Positions 26,728 to 34,206 of a stretch of DNA of 64,000 nucleotides are shown in pieces. Every line of letters begins with the position of its first letter. The first letter of the stretch is position 1. The stretch is from Pseudomonas brenneri (GTDB taxonomy: Bacteria > Pseudomonadota > Gammaproteobacteria > Pseudomonadales > Pseudomonadaceae): contig NZ_VFIL01000003.1 in assembly GCF_007858285.1 (NCBI RefSeq), positions 496,001 through 560,000 of the forward strand. Reading direction: 5' to 3'. The position numbers were made by a program, and so were the translations under genes. The notes under the pieces were generated by a model that made no database searches, was not told the origin of the DNA, and was given only the letters and a program-made list of their open reading frames with translations.

Positions 26728-28398
26728 ACCCAGGAAACCGGCGGCTTCGCCGCTTTTAATCTTAACCCGAACATTCTTGCTGCCGTCATCGCGACTGGCT
26801 ACGAAGAACCTTCGGCTATTCAGCAGCAATCGATCCCGATCATCATGGCCGGCCAGGACATGATTGGCCAGGCGCAAACCGGTACCGGTAAAACCGCCGC
26901 GTTCGCCCTGCCTATCCTGCACTGCATCGATCCTGCCAAGCGCGAGCCGCAAGCCCTGATCCTGGCGCCAACCCGTGAGTTGGCGCTGCAAGTAGCAACC
27001 GCTTTCGAAACCTACGCCAAGCAAATGCCGGGCGTTACCGTTGTGGCCGTTTACGGCGGCGCCCCTATGGGCCCACAACTGAAAGCCATCCGTAATGGCG
27101 CACAGATCGTTGTCGCCACTCCGGGCCGTCTGTGCGACCACCTGCGTCGTGACGAAAAAGTGCTGTCGACCGTGAATCACCTGGTTCTCGACGAAGCTGA
27201 CGAAATGTTGAAGCTGGGCTTCATGGATGACCTGGAAGTCATCTTCAAGGCGCTGCCACCGACCCGTCAGACCGTATTGTTCTCGGCCACCCTGCCGCAG
27301 TCGATCCGTGCCATTGCCGAACGCCATCTGCGCGATCCGCAACACGTGAAGATCCAGACCAAGACCCAGACCGTTACCGCGATCGAACAGGCTCACCTGT
27401 TGGTTCACGCTGACCAGAAGACCTCGGCTGTATTGAGCCTGCTGGAAGTCGAAGACTTCGATGCCCTGATCATGTTCGTGCGCACCAAGCAAGCGACTCT
27501 GGACCTGGCCAGTGCCCTGGAAGCCAAAGGCTACAAAGCCGCTGCGCTGAACGGTGACATCGCCCAGAACCAGCGTGAGCGTGTGATCGACTCCCTCAAG
27601 GATGGCCGTCTGGACATCGTTGTGGCGACCGACGTTGCTGCTCGTGGCCTCGACGTTCCACGTATCACCCACGTGTTCAACGTTGACATGCCGTACGACC
27701 CAGAGTCCTACGTTCACCGTATCGGCCGTACCGGTCGTGCGGGTCGCGAAGGTCGTGCATTGCTGCTGGTGACTCCGCGTGAGCGCCGCATGCTGCAAGT
27801 GATCGAGCGTGTAACCGGTCAGAAAGTTGCCGAAGTCCGCTTGCCGGATGCCCAGGCCGTTCTCGATGCGCGCATCAAGAAACTGACCAACAGCCTGTCG
27901 CCGCTGGTGGCTGATGCTGAATCGACCCACGGTGATCTGCTGGACCGCCTGACTGCCGATATCGGTTGCACCCCGCGTGCCCTGGCTGCAGCCCTGCTGC
28001 GCAAGGCTACCAACGGTCAGGCCCTGACCCTGGCTGCGATCGAGAAAGAACGTCCACTGGTGCCGAACAACGCTCCACGCGGTGATCGTCCAGAGCGTAC
28101 CGGCGACCGTCCGGACCGTGGTGATCGCGAGCGTCGTGCTCCGGTTGCATTGGCTGAAGGCCGTGCTCGTTGCCGTACCGCGCTGGGCGCACGTGACGGT
28201 ATCGCCGCCAAAAACCTGCTGGGCGCTATCCTCAACGAGGGTGGCCTGGCACGTGAAGCAATCGGTCGTATCCAGGTGCGTGACAGCTTCTCCCTGGTGG
28301 AGCTGCCGGAAGATGGCCTGGAGAAGTTGCTGGCCAAGCTCAAGGACACCCGCGTTGCCGGCAAGCAGCTCAAGCTGCGTCGCTATCGCGAAGATTGA
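26725..28398 (+). CDS. deaD: ATP-dependent DEAD-box RNA helicase DeaD/CsdA
   Basis: A 557-residue RNA helicase with roles in ribosome assembly and mRNA decay, especially in the cold. Motifs in order: Q motif (FAAFNLNPNIL...PSAIQQQ), motif I AQTGTGKT (50-57), Ia PTRELALQ, DEAD at residues 156-159, SAT in LFSATLP, and VI HRIGRTGR. The C-terminal part has a basic linker rich in RPERTGDRPDRGDRE and a DbpA-like RNA-binding domain (RTALGARDGIAAKNLLGAI...KQLKLRRYRED). I start at MTQETGGFAAF; an in-frame ATG at 26674 would add 17 residues lying within the regulatory hairpin region. Confidence 0.94.
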   Translation: MTQETGGFAAFNLNPNILAAVIATGYEEPSAIQQQSIPIIMAGQDMIGQAQTGTGKTAAFALPILHCIDPAKREPQALILAPTRELALQVATAFETYAKQMPGVTVVAVYGGAPMGPQLKAIRNGAQIVVATPGRLCDHLRRDEKVLSTVNHLVLDEADEMLKLGFMDDLEVIFKALPPTRQTVLFSATLPQSIRAIAERHLRDPQHVKIQTKTQTVTAIEQAHLLVHADQKTSAVLSLLEVEDFDALIMFVRTKQATLDLASALEAKGYKAAALNGDIAQNQRERVIDSLKDGRLDIVVATDVAARGLDVPRITHVFNVDMPYDPESYVHRIGRTGRAGREGRALLLVTPRERRMLQVIERVTGQKVAEVRLPDAQAVLDARIKKLTNSLSPLVADAESTHGDLLDRLTADIGCTPRALAAALLRKATNGQALTLAAIEKERPLVPNNAPRGDRPERTGDRPDRGDRERRAPVALAEGRARCRTALGARDGIAAKNLLGAILNEGGLAREAIGRIQVRDSFSLVELPEDGLEKLLAKLKDTRVAGKQLKLRRYRED

Positions 28399-28429
28399 TC
28401 GACCTTAGGGTTGATTGATCGAACATAAA

Positions 28430-28459
28430 AAATCCCCGACTGGTTCGGGGATTTTTTTT
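28430..28459 (+). terminator. Rho-independent terminator of deaD
   Basis: Stem AATCCCCGA/TTCGGGGATT with loop CTGG, followed by eight T residues. Also flanked by A residues on the left, so it can act on the convergent dioxygenase-like gene. Confidence 0.9.
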
Positions 28460-28493
28460 GCCTGGGATTTGGGCCAGGACTGTAGGCGCGAAG

Positions 28494-29261
28494 TTATCCG
28501 AAGCGGTAGATGTCCATCCCCAATGCGCCCAGGGTGAAGCCTTGGTGCGCGATGCTGAACTCGCCTCCGGCCCCGCGCGCGAAATACAACGGTAACAAGT
28601 GCTCATCGCTGGGGTGGCTGCGCACCGCATAAGGCGCTTGCTTGCGGTAGTCGTGCAGCGCGGTCTCATCCTGTGCCGACAGTTTGTCGACCACCCAATC
28701 GCGAAAGTCCCCCGCCCAGGGCTCAATGCTTTCCGGCCCGGCTCGCCAATCCAGCTCACCGAGGTTATGGGTGATGCTGCCGGAGCCGATCAACAGCACG
28801 CCTTGTTCACGCAAACTGCGCAGTGCCTGCCCGATCCGGGTTTGCAACGCAGGGCCCATATGGCTAGGTAGCGAGACCTGTACCACTGGGATATCGGCCG
28901 CCGGATACATCAGCGACAGCGGCACCCAGGTGCCATGGTCAAACGGGCGCTGGTTGTCGAGGCGGGCAGGCAAGCCATCGGCTGCGAGCAGTTCGACGAT
29001 CTGTTGCGCCAGTGCTGGGTCGCCGGGCGCTGGATATTGCACCGCAAACAGTTCGCGGGGGAAGCCGCCGAAGTCGTGCCAGGTTTCTGGGGCAGGGCTG
29101 CCACTGACCAGTAGCTCGCGACTTTCCCAGTGCGCGGACATCACCACGATTGCCCTGGGGCGTGGCAAGTCAGCGGCCAGGCGCTGGAGTGCCGGGCCGC
29201 TGGCGCCGGGTTGCAGGGCAAGCATGGGGGAGCCGTGGGAAATAAACAGGCTGGGGAGCAT
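28494..29261 (-). CDS. Extradiol ring-cleavage dioxygenase family protein (DODA-type, YgiD-like)
   Basis: A 255-residue class III extradiol dioxygenase-fold protein. Probable metal ligands lie in SLFISHGSPM (His near 11) and VMSAHWES, and the second-sphere histidines in FDHGTWVPL and IGSGSITHNLGEL. Members include plant and bacterial DOPA 4,5-dioxygenases; the bacterial substrate is usually unknown. GAGGG lies 8 bases before the ATG. Divergent from tpm, with two palindromes between them. Confidence 0.87.
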   Translation of the reverse strand: MLPSLFISHGSPMLALQPGASGPALQRLAADLPRPRAIVVMSAHWESRELLVSGSPAPETWHDFGGFPRELFAVQYPAPGDPALAQQIVELLAADGLPARLDNQRPFDHGTWVPLSLMYPAADIPVVQVSLPSHMGPALQTRIGQALRSLREQGVLLIGSGSITHNLGELDWRAGPESIEPWAGDFRDWVVDKLSAQDETALHDYRKQAPYAVRSHPSDEHLLPLYFARGAGGEFSIAHQGFTLGALGMDIYRFG

Positions 29262-29280
29262 GAGCAGGGCCCTCAAGGTT

Positions 29281-29314
29281 AAGATGGCACCATCTTCAAT
29301 CAGATCATTGATCT
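29281..29314. promoter_or_regulatory. Two perfect palindromes in the divergent promoter region
   Basis: AAGATGG-CA-CCATCTT (29281-29296) and AGATCA-T-TGATCT (29302-29314), five bases apart, in the 103-base gap between the dioxygenase-like gene and tpm. They look like operator sites for an unknown regulator. Confidence 0.4.
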
Positions 29315-29364
29315 AAATCTAATATAAGTTTTAGCGCTATTTGATCAAGTTTTCAGGGGTATTC

Positions 29365-30021
29365 ATGGATTCCACTTTTTGGCATGACCGCTGGGCACGC
29401 AATCAGATCGGCTTTCATCTGCCAGAGGTCAATCCCTATTTGCAGCGACACTGGCCGGGTTTGGGGTTGGCCAGTGGGGCCAGGGTGTTGGTGCCGCTGT
29501 GTGGCAAAAGCCTGGACCTGCTGTGGCTGGTGCAGCAGGGGTATCGGGTCCTGGGTGTGGAGTTGTCGCAAAAGGCTGTTGAAGAGTTCTTCCAGGAGCA
29601 ACACCTGACTGCGCAAGTCAGCCAGCGGGGGGATTTCAAGGTTTATCAGGCGGACGCTATCGAGTTGTGGTGCGGTGATTTCTTCCAATTGAGCGGTGCT
29701 GATGTGGCGGGATGCACTGCACTGTACGACCGTGCGGCGCTGATAGCCTTGCCGCCGCCGATGCGTGAGCGTTATGTCGCGCATTTGCAGGCGATTGCAC
29801 CTCAGGTGCAGGACGGCCTGTTGATCAGCCTGGATTATGAGCAGGCCCTGAAGGCAGGGCCGCCATTTGCAGTGAGCGACGATGAGGTTCGGGGGCTGCT
29901 GGGAGTGCACTGGCGCCTGAGTGTCCTGGAGCAGCGGGATATCCTGGCCGAGAGCCCGAAGTTCGCCCAGGAAGGCGTCGCGCGGCTGGAGGAGCGGGTT
30001 TACCAACTGACGGGGCGGTAA
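29365..30021 (+). CDS. tpm: Thiopurine S-methyltransferase (tellurite/selenite-related Tpm)
   Basis: A 218-residue SAM-dependent methyltransferase. Bacterial TPMT methylates thiopurines and takes part in methylation of tellurite and selenite. The N-terminal [22 protein letters not shown] and the SAM motif [28 protein letters not shown] are diagnostic, as is [23 protein letters not shown] is 5 to 6 bases before the ATG. A hairpin terminator follows. Confidence 0.94.
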   Translation: MDSTFWHDRWARNQIGFHLPEVNPYLQRHWPGLGLASGARVLVPLCGKSLDLLWLVQQGYRVLGVELSQKAVEEFFQEQHLTAQVSQRGDFKVYQADAIELWCGDFFQLSGADVAGCTALYDRAALIALPPPMRERYVAHLQAIAPQVQDGLLISLDYEQALKAGPPFAVSDDEVRGLLGVHWRLSVLEQRDILAESPKFAQEGVARLEERVYQLTGR

Positions 30022-30034
30022 AACACGCGAGCAC

Positions 30035-30064
30035 AAAAAAGGGGCGATTCAATCGCCCCTTTTT
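30035..30064. terminator. Bidirectional terminator between tpm and htpX
   Basis: Perfect stem GGGGCGATT/AATCGCCCC (30041-30059) with A residues before and T residues after. Confidence 0.88.
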
Positions 30065-30078
30065 GACCTGCTTGGCTG

Positions 30079-30966
30079 TCAGCCGCGACGACGCAGTGCG
30101 TCGATCCGCTCTTCCAGCGGCGGGTGGCTCATGAACATCCGCGCCAGGCCTTGCTTGACGCCACCGTTGATGCCGAAGGCATTCAGGGTGTCAGGCATAT
30201 GCACCGGCAGGCCCTGTTCGGAGCGCAGGCGTTGCAGGGCGCCGATCATGGCGGCAGTACCGGCCAACTGGGCGCCGGCTTCGTCGGCGCGGAATTCGCG
30301 TTTGCGCGAGAACCACATCACGATGGAGCTGGCGAGGAAGCCCAGGACCAGTTCGGCAAAGATCGTCGCCACGTAGTAGGCGATACCCTGGCCGCCTTCG
30401 TTCTTGAAGATCACCTTGTCGACAAAGTTGCCGATGATCCGTGCGAAGAACATCACGAAGGTGTTCACCACGCCCTGGACCAGTGCCAGGGTCACCATGT
30501 CACCGTTGGCGACGTGGCCGATTTCGTGGGCCAGCACGGCCTTCACTTCGTCGGGCGAGAAACGCTCCAGCAAACCCTGGCTGACGGCAACAAGAGCATC
30601 GTTCTTGTTCCAGCCGGTGGCAAAGGCGTTGGCCTCGTAGGCCGGGAAGATCCCGACTTCGGGCATCTTGATCCCGGCTTCGCGGGACAGTTGCTCGACG
30701 GTCTGCAGCAGCCATTGCTCATGCCGGGTGCGCGGCTGGGTGATGATCTGGGTGCTGGTGCTCATCTTCGCCATCCACTTGGAGATGAACAGCGAGAAGA
30801 TCGAGCCGGCAAAACCAAAGACGGCACAGAAAACCAGCAGCTGATTGAGGTTCAGATCAACCCCGTTGGCCGCCATGAACCCGTTGAAGCCGAAAAGGCT
30901 CAGGGTGATGCTGGCAATCAGCACGACCGCCAGGTTAGTGGCCAAGAACAGCAGGATGCGCATCAT
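30079..30966 (-). CDS. htpX: Membrane zinc metalloprotease HtpX
   Basis: A 295-residue inner-membrane protease that degrades damaged membrane proteins alongside FtsH. Two N-terminal membrane helices (about 5-25 and 42-62) precede the catalytic domain. The zinc motif is HEIGH (His147, Glu148, His151), and the third ligand lies in [10 protein letters not shown]. Two more hydrophobic segments follow (about 155-175 and 195-215). GAGGAG lies 12 bases before the first of two adjacent ATG codons. A good promoter lies about 45 bases upstream. Confidence 0.95.
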   Translation of the reverse strand: MMRILLFLATNLAVVLIASITLSLFGFNGFMAANGVDLNLNQLLVFCAVFGFAGSIFSLFISKWMAKMSTSTQIITQPRTRHEQWLLQTVEQLSREAGIKMPEVGIFPAYEANAFATGWNKNDALVAVSQGLLERFSPDEVKAVLAHEIGHVANGDMVTLALVQGVVNTFVMFFARIIGNFVDKVIFKNEGGQGIAYYVATIFAELVLGFLASSIVMWFSRKREFRADEAGAQLAGTAAMIGALQRLRSEQGLPVHMPDTLNAFGINGGVKQGLARMFMSHPPLEERIDALRRRG

Positions 30967-31011
30967 GGTTGTAGAATTCTCCTCATGCTTAATATGTCGC
31001 GTACTGCGGGG

Positions 31012-31040
31012 TATATAAGGTGCGGCACTGGGCTATTCAA
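31012..31040 (-). promoter_or_regulatory. htpX promoter
   Basis: Minus strand: -35 TTGAAT (31035-31040), 17-base spacer, -10 TATATA (31012-31017). The -10 context CCTTATATA shares some bases with sigma-32 sites, so heat-shock control is possible. The rest of the 30967-31280 gap shows nothing further apart from the hairpin at 31241-31271. Confidence 0.6.
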
Positions 31041-31240
31041 CCGGGCGACTATTTCAAACTGTGTCCTACAGCTTGAATGTAGAGCCTTGAAGGTTTTTTC
31101 TGACTCTGAATGCCGAGGGAAATTCCCGTTCGGCAGCCTTGGGGCCCTGTGATTGTTGGGGACTACAGAGTCGATGGGGCGTGGGGCGGGGCAAGAAGGT
31201 GTTTCTGCCTGGAGTGGGCACAGATGTGTTGCCAGATACT

Positions 31241-31271
31241 CGCTGTACGACCTGTGCCGGGTCGTACAGCG
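31241..31271 (-). repeat. Perfect 12-bp stem-loop just after alaA
   Basis: CGCTGTACGACC and GGTCGTACAGCG separated by 7 bases, starting 10 bases beyond the alaA stop codon. There is no T run on either side, so it is not a classical terminator; it may protect the mRNA end or bind a protein. Confidence 0.65.
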
Positions 31272-31280
31272 AAAGCAGGG

Positions 31281-32492
31281 TTACTGGCGATAGGACTTCA
31301 GGAAGTTGCCGATGCGGCCGATGGCCATGTCCAGGTCATCCACACGCGGCAAGGTCACCACGCGGAAGTGATCAGGCCACGGCCAGTTGAACGCGGTGCC
31401 TTGCACCACCAGCAGCTTTTCCGACAGCAGCAGGTCGAGGACGAACTTCTCGTCGTTGTGGATCGGGCAGACTTTCGGGTCGATCCGTGGGAACGCATAC
31501 AAGGCGCCCATGGGTTTGACACAACTGACGCCAGGAATATCGTTGAGCAGCTCCCAGGTGCGGTTGCGCTGTTCCAGCAGGCGGCCGGCTGGCAGCACCA
31601 GGTCGTTGATGCTCTGGTAGCCGCCCAGCGCGGTCTGGATCGCGTGCTGGCTGGGTACGTTGGCGCACAGGCGCATATTGGCCAGCATGTCGATGCCTTC
31701 GATGTAGCTCTGGGCATTGTGCTTGGGGCCGGAGATGGCCACCCAGCCGGAGCGGAAACCCGCCACCCGGTAGGACTTGGACAGGCCGTTGAACGTCAGG
31801 CACAGCAGGTCCGGGGCCAGGGAGGCGGTGCAGATGTGCACGGCATCGTCATAGAGGATCTTGTCGTAGATCTCGTCGGAGAACACCACCAGGTTGTGCT
31901 GGCGCGCCAGCTCCAGCATGCCCAGCAGCACTTCTTTGGAATACACCGCGCCGGTCGGGTTGTTCGGGTTGATGATCACCAGCGCCTTGGTGTTGGGCGT
32001 GATCTTGGCCTTGATATCGGCCAGGTCCGGCCACCAGTTGGCTTGCTCGTCACACAGGTAGTGCACCGGGTGACCGCCGGCCAGGGTCACGGCGGCGGTC
32101 CACAGCGGGTAGTCAGGCGCTGGCACCAGCACTTCGTCGCCGTTGTTGAGCAAGGCCTGCATGGCCATCACGATCAGCTCGGAGACGCCGTTGCCCAGGT
32201 AGATGTCCTCGATGCCGACACCTTCCACCTGTTTTTGCTGGTAGTACTGCATCACCGCCTTGCGTGCGCTGAACAAGCCTTTGGAGTCGCTGTAGCCCTG
32301 GGCGGTGGGCAAGTTGCGGATCACGTCCTGGAGGATTTCGTCCGGCGCTTCGAAACCAAAGGGCGCCGGGTTGCCAATGTTCAGCTTGAGGATGCGATGG
32401 CCTTCCTCTTCCAGGCGTTTGGCGTGCTTGAGCACTGGGCCGCGAATGTCGTAGCAGACGTTGGCGAGCTTGTTCGATTTGCTGACCTGCAT
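31281..32492 (-). CDS. alaA: Alanine-synthesising aminotransferase AlaA
   Basis: A 403-residue PLP-dependent class I aminotransferase, making alanine from pyruvate and glutamate. The start MQVSKSNKLANVCYDIRGPVL and the segment LKLNIGNPAPFGFEAPDEI match AlaA. The PLP lysine lies in NGLSKSYRVAGFRSGW, and the substrate arginine in FRVVTLPRVDD. Longer upstream frames lack a ribosome site. Divergent from msrB by about 200 bases. Confidence 0.92.
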   Translation of the reverse strand: MQVSKSNKLANVCYDIRGPVLKHAKRLEEEGHRILKLNIGNPAPFGFEAPDEILQDVIRNLPTAQGYSDSKGLFSARKAVMQYYQQKQVEGVGIEDIYLGNGVSELIVMAMQALLNNGDEVLVPAPDYPLWTAAVTLAGGHPVHYLCDEQANWWPDLADIKAKITPNTKALVIINPNNPTGAVYSKEVLLGMLELARQHNLVVFSDEIYDKILYDDAVHICTASLAPDLLCLTFNGLSKSYRVAGFRSGWVAISGPKHNAQSYIEGIDMLANMRLCANVPSQHAIQTALGGYQSINDLVLPAGRLLEQRNRTWELLNDIPGVSCVKPMGALYAFPRIDPKVCPIHNDEKFVLDLLLSEKLLVVQGTAFNWPWPDHFRVVTLPRVDDLDMAIGRIGNFLKSYRQ

Positions 32493-32695
32493 GGCGATGT
32501 GATCCTGAAAATGAACGATCCAGACGATGTGAAGACTACCGTGCTGGGAATCCGGCGTTTGGCTTGACCCATAAATACGTTTGAATGCCGATAACGCGGG
32601 TGCCAGACTGGCGCTTTGAAGAGGCGCAATCATACGTGCCGCCTGATCCATGGAAAAGACACAGATCAGGCTTTTTCAGTTGTCGAGGTGTATTG

Positions 32696-33097
32696 ATGGA
32701 AAAGTTGGATAAAACCCTGGATGAATGGCGGGAAATGCTCGACCCGGCGCAGTATCAAGTGTGTCGCCTCAAGGGCACCGAGCGGCCGTTTTCCGGTAAG
32801 TACAATGCGACCACCACAGACGGTGTGTACCACTGCATCTGCTGCAATGAACCGCTGTTCGACTCCAGTACCAAGTTCGATGCCGGTTGTGGCTGGCCCA
32901 GTTTCTATGAGCCGATTGCCGATAGCGCGATGATCGAGATTCGCGATGTCAGCCACGGAATGATTCGCACCGAAGTGACCTGTGCCAAGTGCGATGCGCA
33001 TCTGGGCCATGTGTTCCCTGATGGGCCGCCGCCTACTGGCTTGCGCTATTGCATCAACTCGGTGTGCCTGGACCTGGTTCCCCGCGAAGATCGTTAA
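32696..33097 (+). CDS. msrB: Peptide-methionine (R)-S-oxide reductase MsrB
   Basis: A 133-residue enzyme that repairs R-sulfoxides of methionine in proteins. Four zinc cysteines are present as Cys47/Cys50 and Cys96/Cys99, and the catalytic Cys119 lies in [10 protein letters not shown]. The fold motifs [11 protein letters not shown] and [20 protein letters not shown] are complete. GAGG is 9 bases before the ATG. It opens a plus-strand run with gpx and ospR, forming a peroxide and sulfoxide defence group. Confidence 0.96.
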   Translation: MEKLDKTLDEWREMLDPAQYQVCRLKGTERPFSGKYNATTTDGVYHCICCNEPLFDSSTKFDAGCGWPSFYEPIADSAMIEIRDVSHGMIRTEVTCAKCDAHLGHVFPDGPPPTGLRYCINSVCLDLVPREDR

Positions 33098-33137
33098 CGG
33101 TGACGCGGGTTGCTTGGGTGAACGCGGCGTCTGGGCG

Positions 33138-33167
33138 TTTTTCGCGGGCAAGCCCGCTCCTACAGGG
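33138..33167. repeat. Single REP element
   Basis: TTCGCGGGCAAGCCCGCTCC followed by TACAGG, a typical REP arm between msrB and gpx. Confidence 0.7.
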
Positions 33168-33200
33168 GAGAATGTTGGGGTATCAGTTTGGTCAATTACA

Positions 33201-33229
33201 TTGTGTGCAATTGAATTGCTCGCTATGTT
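33201..33229 (+). promoter_or_regulatory. gpx-ospR promoter with palindrome in the spacer (candidate OspR operator)
   Basis: -35 TTGTGT (33201-33206), 17-base spacer, -10 TATGTT (33224-33229). The spacer contains a perfect palindrome GCAATT-G-AATTGC (33207-33219). A wider repeat TCAATT-N11-AATTGA overlaps it. A thiol-switch MarR repressor bound here would block RNA polymerase; OspR, encoded in the same operon, is the natural candidate. Confidence 0.5.
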
Positions 33230-33262
33230 TATCTTGTCTTCCCTACTTCTTGAGGCCTTGTC

Positions 33263-33748
33263 ATGAGCGACAACCTGCTGACCATCCCCTGCACCACCAT
33301 CAAGGGCGAGCAAAAGACCCTGGCGGACTTCGCCGGCAAGGCGATCCTCGTGGTCAACACCGCCAGCAAATGCGGGTTCACCCCACAGTACAAAGGCCTT
33401 GAACAGCTCTGGCAGCAGTACAAGGACCAGGGCCTGGTGGTCTTGGGTTTTCCGTGCAACCAGTTCGGCAAGCAGGAGCCGGGCAACGAGGGGGCCATTT
33501 CCGAGTTTTGCGAACTGAATTTCGGCGTCAGCTTTCCCTTGTTCAAGAAGGTTGATGTCAACGGTGGCGAGGCCCACCCGTTGTTTGTGCAATTGAAGCA
33601 GCGGGCGCCGGGGCTGCTGGGTTCCAAGGGCATCAAGTGGAACTTCACCAAGTTCCTGATCGGGCGCGACGGTCAGGTGGTCAAGCGTTTTGCCCCGACC
33701 ACCAAACCCCAGGAACTGACTCAAGAGATCGAAGCGCTGCTCAAATGA
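33263..33748 (+). CDS. gpx: Glutathione peroxidase-family thiol peroxidase
   Basis: A 161-residue peroxidase of the BtuE/Gpx family. The peroxidatic Cys37 lies in [17 protein letters not shown], the [12 protein letters not shown] motif carries the possible resolving cysteine and catalytic Gln, and WNFTKFLI holds the Trp-Asn pair. Such cysteine enzymes often use thioredoxin as the reductant. It overlaps ospR by 4 bases (ATGA). Confidence 0.94.
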   Translation: MSDNLLTIPCTTIKGEQKTLADFAGKAILVVNTASKCGFTPQYKGLEQLWQQYKDQGLVVLGFPCNQFGKQEPGNEGAISEFCELNFGVSFPLFKKVDVNGGEAHPLFVQLKQRAPGLLGSKGIKWNFTKFLIGRDGQVVKRFAPTTKPQELTQEIEALLK

Positions 33749-34206
33749 CGGACTTGCCTGCCACATCCCTGGCCCTGGATGACCAGCTGTGTTTCAAGCT
33801 CTACGCCGCCTCTCGAGCGGTGACGCGGGCCTATAAACCCATGCTTGATCAGTTGGGCCTGACGTATCCGCAATACCTGGTCATGTTGGTGTTGTGGGAG
33901 TGGCACACCGCCGCGCCGCTCCAGCCGACGCTCAAGGCGCTGGGGGAGCGCTTGCTGCTTGATTCCGGCACGTTGACGCCGTTGCTCAAGCGCCTGGAAC
34001 ACCTGGCGCTGATCACGCGCCGTCGTAGCGCGGTCGATGAGCGTGAAGTGCACCTGCGCCTTACCGACGCGGGCCAGGCGTTGCGTGAGCGCGTCCAGCC
34101 ACTGAAGGCCCGCCTGCTGTGTGACAGCGGAGTCGATCTGGGCCAGGCCGACGTTTTGCGTCAGGGCCTGGACCAGTTGCTCCAGCAGGTCAGAGGGTTG
34201 TCGTAG
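33745..34206 (+). CDS. ospR: MarR-family oxidative stress regulator OspR
   Basis: A 153-residue winged-helix regulator of the OhrR type. Cys16 (DDQLCFKLY) occupies the reactive position and Cys126 (ARLLCDSG) the second one; the 110-residue spacing agrees with what I recall of the two redox cysteines of P. aeruginosa OspR. The winged helix reads [42 protein letters not shown]. The position behind gpx and next to sagS reproduces the P. aeruginosa order. The 3' end overlaps the convergent sagS by 17 bases. Confidence 0.9.
   Translation: MTDLPATSLALDDQLCFKLYAASRAVTRAYKPMLDQLGLTYPQYLVMLVLWEWHTAAPLQPTLKALGERLLLDSGTLTPLLKRLEHLALITRRRSAVDEREVHLRLTDAGQALRERVQPLKARLLCDSGVDLGQADVLRQGLDQLLQQVRGLS

Noticed and set aside
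31110..32567. 485-residue plus-strand frame
   Set aside because: Antisense to alaA, whose sequence is fully conserved; no ribosome site or motif.
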